NCBI GenBank assembly: GCA_023426625.1
Contig: JAFAAJ010000208.1
Coordinates: 1-8,329, forward strand
Direction of reading: 5' to 3'
DNA from: Bacteroidota bacterium
Lineage (GTDB): Bacteria; Bacteroidota; Bacteroidia; Flavobacteriales; Weeksellaceae
DNA: 8,329 nt
Shown: one piece after another, positions 1-6,207 of the stretch
Layout of the letters: each line of letters begins with the position of its first letter
Numbering within the stretch: the first letter of the stretch is position 1
Notes under the pieces: model-generated
What the model was told of the DNA's origin: nothing
The model's input: the letters and a program-made list of their open reading frames with translations, nothing else
Database searches by the model: none
Program-made: the position numbers and the translations under genes

Positions 1-3000
1 ACAAGTTTCCAGTTTTACTGATTGCAGAGACCCATTCCCTAGCCACATTGAATTTGGATTTCAAAAGAATTCCTGAAATGAACTTGGTCTCAACAATTTT
101 CCCATCAACTCTATGCTCGTAAAGATAATCACTGATTTTATAATATTCACCTGTTTCATCAGCAAAATAATTTTCATTATATCCGGTAGGGGGTTCATGT
201 AAAGCAAGATGATTAAATACAGTTACTACTAACCCTTGCGCTGCTCCCGTCCAAAAATTCCCATCAACAAGTACAGACCCAACACCACCAGCAATAGCAC
301 CAGTCAGCATTGCAAAACCATCACTTCTGATAACACTGAATTCTCCAGAAGTGTTTTTTGCTAAGCCTAGCAAATCACCAGACACACTAGCAAATGCTCC
401 GCTCAATGCTCCACTCCAGAATTTACCCCCTTGTACATAAGAAAGTGTCCCTTGAGCAAGGGCATGCGCTCCAGCTCTAGCAATTATGCTTCCGGTTTTC
501 CCAAGCGCTTTCACTACTTCACCCCCTACTCTAAAAGCATCTCCAATGCCACTAGTAACTCCAATGGACATTAAAGTCATTGAAAGAGACTGAACCATAT
601 TCCCTACATTTACAGGTCTGTTCATATAATAATCCGTAGCAACAGAGGTAATTATAGCAATACCTATGGCAATAATTGCATCATCCCACCCCATTATTTC
701 TCCAGTAGGATCATTAAACAAAAGAGGATTATTCAGTACATATCCATATTTATTATAATTCTGGGTATTGTAAGAATCCTGAATATTTTCATCTGCATTT
801 AAGAATCTTCTGAGTAACGGATCATATAATCTACCGTTCATGTGGATGATTCCTACCTCTGCAAAATGTTCATGGCTGGTATAGCCCCTATCTACTAATA
901 ACGAAGCATTATTAATAATATTTTTATCTGTAATAATGGCTCCATTACCCGTCTGAAGATGAGTGAAATTCCCCCAGGCATCAAAATGTCTTTGTTCCAG
1001 TTTGTTTCCTATCTCATCACTTATTGCCAGAATACTTCCTAAATAATCTTTATGCAAGAATTTATATGAACCGTTAGAATCATCAAAATTCTTCATATAT
1101 ATAATACTGCTTTCATAAGGACTTCCTCCAATGTAAATAATATGTTTTTCCTTACCTGTAATATTATCTTTTAATACTTCAAAACTTGAATCTTCACTAT
1201 AGAATTTTGTGAATTTGCCTTCACCATCACTGCTAAAATTACCTCCATAGGTAACTCTTTGCCTCATACTTGTTAGACCATATCGGAAAGCAACATCTCC
1301 CTTTTCACCATCAATGAATACCGGATCATTATTTTCATTATAAACAATGCTTTGAATCAAGTCATTGTTATAATTCTGAGTTCCTACCGCATTTAAGGTC
1401 ATCCCTGTTGGCTGATAGATTTTAGAAGAGTTCTCAAACTTGATGGTTCCTACCTGATCATTTTGGGTAATCCTTCCTTTTATATCATAAATATTTCTAT
1501 TGGCTGTTGGCATGATTCCTGTTATTGGATCCGTCCAATTGATCAATCTATTGTTATCATCATAATCAAAGGATTCTACAATATTGAAATCACCTCCTGT
1601 AGTTCTGCTTTTCAATTCATTCTTTAGAGCGTCAAATGAATAAGAAATCTGCAAAATACTTGGTTTAACTGCAGAAGAATGATTTACACTACTCAATAAA
1701 TCATTATTGTCATACGTATTATTAATGTCGACCGCTCCTAATCTAGCTTTAAGGACTTTTCCTTTTACATTAGTTTCTTTAAGTTCCCAAAGAACTTTTC
1801 CTGAAACTTTATCTTTTACCTGATAGAGCTCCCCATTCCAATCTTTATAAACATTTTCAATCTGAACTTTAGTAAGAACACCAGATGAATACAATTGTTT
1901 TTCATAAGAAATAACTCTTGCTTTATCATCATAAGTAATTCCTTTTTGAATAAAGTATTTACCATTACTGCTTTCTGAAGCAGATATCAGCCTTCCTTGT
2001 GGATCATAAGTTACATTAGAACTGTAGGTTTTTCCATTTGAAGTTCCTGATTTTGAAATAACCCTTCCTTTGCCATCGTAGGCAAAAGAAATTATCTTAT
2101 TAGTAGCTTGTCCTCCATCTGTAGTAGATAATTCTGTTTGGGTAATTAACTGCCCCAAATTGTTATAAGTATATTCTTTTGTTCCTTTTGGGCTAATTAT
2201 CTTTTTAGGCTGCCCAAAACCATCATATTCATATTTATACAATCCGTTGGATGGGTCATTGAATTCTGATTTTCTTCCCCAGCTGTCATATTTTGTGGTA
2301 ACAATATTTTCAGCATATTGTGCTTTGATCTGTTCTCCCGCTGCATTGTAAGAGAATTGGATTGTTCCACCTTTATCGGTTGAAGAAACTACATTTCCTA
2401 AAGCATCTGTAGTTTTAGAAGTTGTTCTTCCATAACCATTAAGCTCCTTCTGAGTTGTAGTTGTACCAACTATAGAGGTCTCTTGTTTTTTTCCGTTAAA
2501 TGCTGTGATTGTAATTTTAGCGGGGAAAACGGAATCATCATAGGCTATAGTATTCCATTGGCTTGCATTTTGTCCTTCAAAATAGGGTTCACTTTCTTTA
2601 ATTTTTCTTCCTAATACATCATATTGAATATCTGTAGAAATAAATTGTCCTTGTCCAAAAGCTTTTGTTGATGATTTGTATACTTGTCCTAAAATATTTG
2701 TATATTTTTTGGAAACCGCATTATTAGGATCATACTGTGTAACTAATGTATTAAACTCACTATCTTTTGCATATTCATAAGTAGTAGTCCCTCCAAGATT
2801 GGTTTTCGACTTTATTAATTTACCCCATCCATCATAGGTATTTGATAAAATATTACCAAATGGATCTGTTTGAGAGAGAATTTGTCCCCAGTCGTTATAA
2901 ACAATAATATTATTTAAACCTAATTCATCTGTCTTCTTTACGGCAAATCTACCTTTATTATCATAATCAATTAATGTTGTTTTTGTTTGAGAATCAATAC

Positions 3001-4537
3001 TATTACTGATAGTTTTTTGAATAACATTTCCAAAACCATCATAATTGTTAATCTCTAATATATATTCGGTATTATCTCTGTTCCATGTTTTTGATGATTT
3101 TAAAAGATTTTTTTCGTAAACATATTCTTCTTTTCCAATTTTTGTGTCTCCATACGCTTGGATAGTTTCTATTTTTGTTTTTGGCTTTCCTATGTTGTAA
3201 TCGGATCCTGGACTAAGATTGGAAGGATAATAATCTAATTCTGATGTAGAAATTGCTTGTCCATCGTTAATTGTTGTTATTGACTTCGTCGGCAGATAAT
3301 CAGAATTATAACTTTCTACTTTATGAACTGTTTTAATATTCTTTAAAAAATCTTTAGACGTTGTAATATAAGGATTGATAGAGGTAACAATTTTAGGTTT
3401 ATCTGCATTAGAGACCATTGTTACTACGGTTCCATTTAAAAGTTTGTCTATCTTATAATCATAATGTTTAAATGAAAGTAGTTGATTATTGTTCAGAGAA
3501 ATATCTGTCGGGAAAACCTTATTCTCATCAGTTGTTCGGATCGACCAGTCTTTATAAGGTAATCCTTCATTAGTAGGATTAATCTCTGAACCACTCCAAA
3601 CTTTAGTATTCTCAAAACCATTAGAAAAGAATGTAGATTTTGCTGTTTGTCTAAACCCAATCATCCCTTTACCGTGCAAATGCCCAATTAAATCGCGGTA
3701 TCTAAATTCTTGTTTTCTTTCTCCTTGAATAAGTTTAGAAACAACATCATAAGTAAGGTTCTCTTTAACACTCACATAAGGATAATTAACGGGACTAGTA
3801 GTTAAATAAGATTTATAAATATTTCCATCATTAGACAATACAGCATATTCTACGTCTGTTTTCAATCCACCTTGTGTGATAGACTTTATTCTAGAAATTG
3901 TATTGAGCTTATTTCCAAAATCCCAGGTAGTTAATGTATTTTTATGAAGAATAACTAATTCTGTATTGAGTTGAGAGACTCTAAAACTTCCAACAATAGG
4001 TGTATAATGCTCTCCATACATTGAAAAATTTAATGTCTCACTCTCTATATTTAACTCAACAGGAGAAATACTGTAAGCATTTGTAAAAATAGGCTTACCA
4101 GTACTATCTACACCCTCATTCCTCAGATAATTGATTCCATAACTTGAATCAGGATTATTCCAATCAGACCAACCGTCTCTGAACCATACCTGAGACTCAA
4201 AAACCATAAAATCACTTTTACCATCTTTATTTAAATCTGGAGCAGTATAGGTTCTCTGAATATTTCTATTTTTTCTTGGAGCTCCTTGCCAGCTTCGTTG
4301 AAATAAGAATAAATTAGAATAGTAATGTTTAATAAATCCTTTTCCTGTGGAAATATACATTCGCGAATCTGAAGAATCATCAGCCATAGGAGATATAATA
4401 TCAGTTTTCCCATCACCATTAAAATCTCCCAGATACATAGTTTCCATTGACTCCAAAGGAGTTGAAAAAATCTCCGTAAAATGATCCTGATTATCTAGTT
4501 CAAAAATCTTAATTGTAGTCCCATAATGAAATAAAAT
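1..4537 (-). CDS. RHS/YD-repeat polymorphic toxin (SpvB/TcdB-like), 5'-truncated and running off the left edge
   Basis: About 1,512 codons stay open from just after a TAA at 4540-4538 to the window edge. Domains in order: FG-GAP/VCBS loops (GDFNGDGKTD near 4429, PDLNKDGKSD near 4240); a TcdB-like middle region ending in YRDLIGHLHGKGMIGF near 3700-3655; YD repeats from about 3050 to 1250 (YDGFGNVIQK, YNDWGQILSQ, YDGWGKLIKS, YDVLGRKIKE, YDSWGRKSEF, YNNLGQLITQ, YDPQGRLIS); the RHS core about 1140-700 (HKDYLGS, RGYTSHEHF, MNGRLYDPLLRRF, LFNDPTGE); a Gly/Ala-rich pretoxin linker about 690-200; then an unrecognised tip. Known for the family: the repeats form a shell enclosing a C-terminal toxin used against competitors or hosts, and the immunity gene usually lies just downstream, here left of the window. 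No signal peptide or SpvB N-terminus is present. The first ATG is at 4447, but FG-GAP-like sequence (TIKIFEL) continues upstream of it, so I give the whole open frame and infer a truncated gene. Whether it is expressed is unknown. Confidence 0.9.
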   Translation of the reverse strand, partial: MLFHYGTTIKIFELDNQDHFTEIFSTPLESMETMYLGDFNGDGKTDIISPMADDSSDSRMYISTGKGFIKHYYSNLFLFQRSWQGAPRKNRNIQRTYTAPDLNKDGKSDFMVFESQVWFRDGWSDWNNPDSSYGINYLRNEGVDSTGKPIFTNAYSISPVELNIESETLNFSMYGEHYTPIVGSFRVSQLNTELVILHKNTLTTWDFGNKLNTISRIKSITQGGLKTDVEYAVLSNDGNIYKSYLTTSPVNYPYVSVKENLTYDVVSKLIQGERKQEFRYRDLIGHLHGKGMIGFRQTAKSTFFSNGFENTKVWSGSEINPTNEGLPYKDWSIRTTDENKVFPTDISLNNNQLLSFKHYDYKIDKLLNGTVVTMVSNADKPKIVTSINPYITTSKDFLKNIKTVHKVESYNSDYLPTKSITTINDGQAISTSELDYYPSNLSPGSDYNIGKPKTKIETIQAYGDTKIGKEEYVYEKNLLKSSKTWNRDNTEYILEINNYDGFGNVIQKTISNSIDSQTKTTLIDYDNKGRFAVKKTDELGLNNIIVYNDWGQILSQTDPFGNILSNTYDGWGKLIKSKTNLGGTTTYEYAKDSEFNTLVTQYDPNNAVSKKYTNILGQVYKSSTKAFGQGQFISTDIQYDVLGRKIKESEPYFEGQNASQWNTIAYDDSVFPAKITITAFNGKKQETSIVGTTTTQKELNGYGRTTSKTTDALGNVVSSTDKGGTIQFSYNAAGEQIKAQYAENIVTTKYDSWGRKSEFNDPSNGLYKYEYDGFGQPKKIISPKGTKEYTYNNLGQLITQTELSTTDGGQATNKIISFAYDGKGRVISKSGTSNGKTYSSNVTYDPQGRLISASESSNGKYFIQKGITYDDKARVISYEKQLYSSGVLTKVQIENVYKDWNGELYQVKDKVSGKVLWELKETNVKGKVLKARLGAVDINNTYDNNDLLSSVNHSSAVKPSILQISYSFDALKNELKSRTTGGDFNIVESFDYDDNNRLINWTDPITGIMPTANRNIYDIKGRITQNDQVGTIKFENSSKIYQPTGMTLNAVGTQNYNNDLIQSIVYNENNDPVFIDGEKGDVAFRYGLTSMRQRVTYGGNFSSDGEGKFTKFYSEDSSFEVLKDNITGKEKHIIYIGGSPYESSIIYMKNFDDSNGSYKFLHKDYLGSILAISDEIGNKLEQRHFDAWGNFTHLQTGNGAIITDKNIINNASLLVDRGYTSHEHFAEVGIIHMNGRLYDPLLRRFLNADENIQDSYNTQNYNKYGYVLNNPLLFNDPTGEIMGWDDAIIAIGIAIITSVATDYYMNRPVNVGNMVQSLSMTLMSIGVTSGIGDAFRVGGEVVKALGKTGSIIARAGAHALAQGTLSYVQGGKFWSGALSGAFASVSGDLLGLAKNTSGEFSVIRSDGFAMLTGAIAGGVGSVLVDGNFWTGAAQGLVVTVFNHLALHEPPTGYNENYFADETGEYYKISDYLYEHRVDGKIVETKFISGILLKSKFNVAREWVSAISKTGNL

Positions 4538-4542
4538 TTACA

Positions 4543-4588
4543 CTGCCTTCTAAGCAGACGGTCAAAGGTTCGAATCCTTTCGCGCTCA
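4543..4588 (+). other. 3' half of tRNA-Arg(UCU): remnant and putative attachment site (att) of an integrated element
   Basis: The sequence contains an anticodon loop CTTCTAA (4547-4553, anticodon TCT at 4549-4551). The stem GCAGA (4554-4558) pairs 4 of 5 bases with 4542-4546; the outermost pair is an A-A mismatch. A five-base variable loop follows, then a perfect T arm (AAAGG / TTCGAAT / CCTTT, 4564-4580), the 3' acceptor strand CGCGCTC (4581-4587) and discriminator A. CCA is not encoded. The matching 5' acceptor strand GAGCGCG, which should lie near 4516, is absent, and that position is occupied by RHS coding sequence, so this is not a functional tRNA. Tyrosine recombinases commonly integrate at tRNA 3' halves and leave such a duplicated fragment at the distal end. 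The break at the anticodon stem and the retained terminator fit that origin. The role as att site is inference; the tRNA fragment itself is plain. Confidence 0.8.
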
Positions 4589-4591
4589 CAG

Positions 4592-4629
4592 AACCGACAT
4601 TTAAAGTTTAACTTTATGTCGGTTTTTTT
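4592..4629 (+). terminator. Intrinsic terminator of the original tRNA-Arg transcript
   Basis: A perfect 9-bp stem (AACCGACAT 4592-4600 with ATGTCGGTT 4616-4624) encloses a second 5-bp helix (AAAGT 4603-4607 with ACTTT 4611-4615) closed by a three-base loop. A run of seven T ends at 4629. The T run lies on the plus-strand side, so it serves transcripts coming from the left, that is the tRNA whose 3' half lies four bases upstream. Its survival next to the remnant suggests that everything from about 4543 rightward is original chromosome. Confidence 0.85.
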
Positions 4630-4686
4630 ATTTCATAAAGATAAGGGATAATTTTTTAATCCTGTTTCACATTTTTTTTCTAAACG

Positions 4687-4714
4687 GAAAAGCTGCCTCA
4701 AGATGAGACAGCTT
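4687..4714 (-). terminator. Intrinsic terminator of the efflux operon
   Basis: Read on the minus strand, an 11-bp stem with one G-T wobble (4714-4704 pairing with 4700-4690) closes a three-base loop and ends in a short T run (TTTT, then CC). It lies 23 bases past the stop codon of the outer membrane lipoprotein gene, so it probably ends the efflux operon transcript. The short T run makes it a weaker terminator on paper than the tRNA one facing it. Confidence 0.7.
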
Positions 4715-4737
4715 CTTATCTGACAAATAAAAATGTA

Positions 4738-6207
4738 TTATTTTCCGGTCATTTCCGGTATATACACCTCATTTGGATCCCAACCTCCTCCAAGAGCTCT
4801 ATAAACAGCAACAGTTGCTTTAAGTTGATTGACTTTCTTTTCAACAAGCTCAAATTTAGACTCCAAAGCTTCTCGTTGAGTTAATAAAACTTCCATATAA
4901 TCAGCTCTTGCGTATTTAAATAAGTCGTTGGAAATATCAATCGACTTCATTAAAGTATCTACTTCCTGCGATTTGATATCAATGCTTTTATTTAAATTTT
5001 GAATTTTTGAAATCTGATTAGCTACTTCGATATACGCATTAAGGATCGTCTGTTCATAATGATATACCGCCTGAATCTGTCTAGCATTAGCATTATAATA
5101 TGCCGCCTTGATTGCATTTCTGTTAATAAGCGGTGCAGTAAGCTCGCCAGCTAAAGAAAACAGGAACGATTCCGGCTTGATGAGATAAGTCGGGTTAAAT
5201 GCCTGTAATCCTAAACCCGCTCCTATATCGAACGAAGGGTAAAACCTTGCCTTTGCGGATTTAATATCCAGCTTCGCCGCTGCCAATTCATATTCAGCCT
5301 GCTTAATATCCGGTCTGTTTTCAAGAAGTTCAGAAGGAATTCCCGTATAAACAGTCTGCGGAAACAGAGAATCAAATACATCCTGATTTCTTTCTATATG
5401 CTGTGGAAATCTGCCAACCAAAAAATTGATCTTATTCTCAGTTTCTACAATTTTCTGCTGAATATCATATTGCATTCCCTGTGTTTTCAAAACCTGAGCC
5501 TGAAATCTTTTCACAGCCAGTTCGTTGGATCTTGCATTTTTTTTCAGCTCTTTAATGATATTTAAAACATCAGTCTGAATCTTGATATTCTGATTGACAA
5601 TCATCAGCTCATTGTCTAAAGCCAACAATTCGTAATACGATTCGGCAATTTCCGAAATGAGGTTTGTGATCATAAAGTTCTTTCCTTCAACACTTGCCAG
5701 ATATCTCTGTACCTGAGCTCTTTTGGCATTGTGAAGTTTTCCCCAGATATCCGTTTCCCATTTTGCCTGCACCCCTACTCCAAAATCGAACAAAGGTTCC
5801 GGCACCTCTCTTCCCGGTTCAATTTCAGTATTGGCTTCCATTGCCCCAATGTTGGTATAACGGCTGACTTTATCTACTCCCGCTCCTGCTTTTAAGCCAA
5901 CAGAAGGCAAATATTCTCCTTTTTTAGCTTTAATTTCATTCTTAGACATTTCAATTTCCTGCAGGACGATATTGAGCTCCTGATTATTCTGTAATGCCTG
6001 GTTAATTAATGCCTGAAGATTAGGATCGGTAAAGTATTCGTTCCACTTTAGCTTTCCGGTGTTGAGGGTATCGTTTTCTGCCGAAGCATATTTCTCAGGA
6101 ACCGCTTTGTTTTCAACACGTTGTTCTATTTCTATTGGTTTACAGGCAGCGAGACTTAGTAAAAAGAAAGCTGTTCCTGCATATTGATATATTCTTTTCT
6201 TATTCAT
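4738..6207 (-). CDS. TolC/OprM/NodT-family outer membrane efflux lipoprotein
   Basis: This 489-residue protein is the outer membrane channel of a tripartite RND efflux system, giving exported drugs or other toxic compounds a way out of the periplasm. The N-terminus is a lipoprotein signal: basic start (MNKKR), hydrophobic stretch 10-19, and lipobox LAAC with the acylated Cys at 22. Family landmarks are KWETDIWGKL (149-158), the RPDI motif (298-301) before a repeated helix segment with FYPS (322-325), YARADYMEVLLTQREALES (432-450), and the C-terminal ALGGGW (471-476). The two halves show the internal duplication typical of the family, and the length is normal (about 450-500). The ATG at 6207 overlaps the end of the upstream pump gene by 8 bases (ATGAATAA), indicating translational coupling in one operon. 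No defects were seen. The family call is firm; the substrate cannot be told from sequence. Confidence 0.95.
   Translation of the reverse strand: MNKKRIYQYAGTAFFLLSLAACKPIEIEQRVENKAVPEKYASAENDTLNTGKLKWNEYFTDPNLQALINQALQNNQELNIVLQEIEMSKNEIKAKKGEYLPSVGLKAGAGVDKVSRYTNIGAMEANTEIEPGREVPEPLFDFGVGVQAKWETDIWGKLHNAKRAQVQRYLASVEGKNFMITNLISEIAESYYELLALDNELMIVNQNIKIQTDVLNIIKELKKNARSNELAVKRFQAQVLKTQGMQYDIQQKIVETENKINFLVGRFPQHIERNQDVFDSLFPQTVYTGIPSELLENRPDIKQAEYELAAAKLDIKSAKARFYPSFDIGAGLGLQAFNPTYLIKPESFLFSLAGELTAPLINRNAIKAAYYNANARQIQAVYHYEQTILNAYIEVANQISKIQNLNKSIDIKSQEVDTLMKSIDISNDLFKYARADYMEVLLTQREALESKFELVEKKVNQLKATVAVYRALGGGWDPNEVYIPEMTGK

Noticed and set aside
1250..3050. DNA repeat array or CRISPR in the YD-repeat region
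   Set aside because: The repeats are short degenerate protein motifs; no near-identical or regularly spaced DNA repeats were seen.
4231..4419. A 62-codon minus-strand ORF inside the RHS region
   Set aside because: It is an out-of-frame shadow of the FG-GAP part of the RHS gene, which has clear homology in the overlapping frame.
4438..4447. ATG at 4447 (or 4438) as the true RHS start
   Set aside because: In-frame FG-GAP-like sequence continues upstream of both, no signal peptide follows either, and family members have a long N-terminal region; they are at best fortuitous starts.
4516..4588. A complete tRNA-Arg gene
   Set aside because: No GAGCGCG 5' acceptor strand or D arm exists upstream; the place where they should be is RHS coding sequence, so only the 3' half is present.
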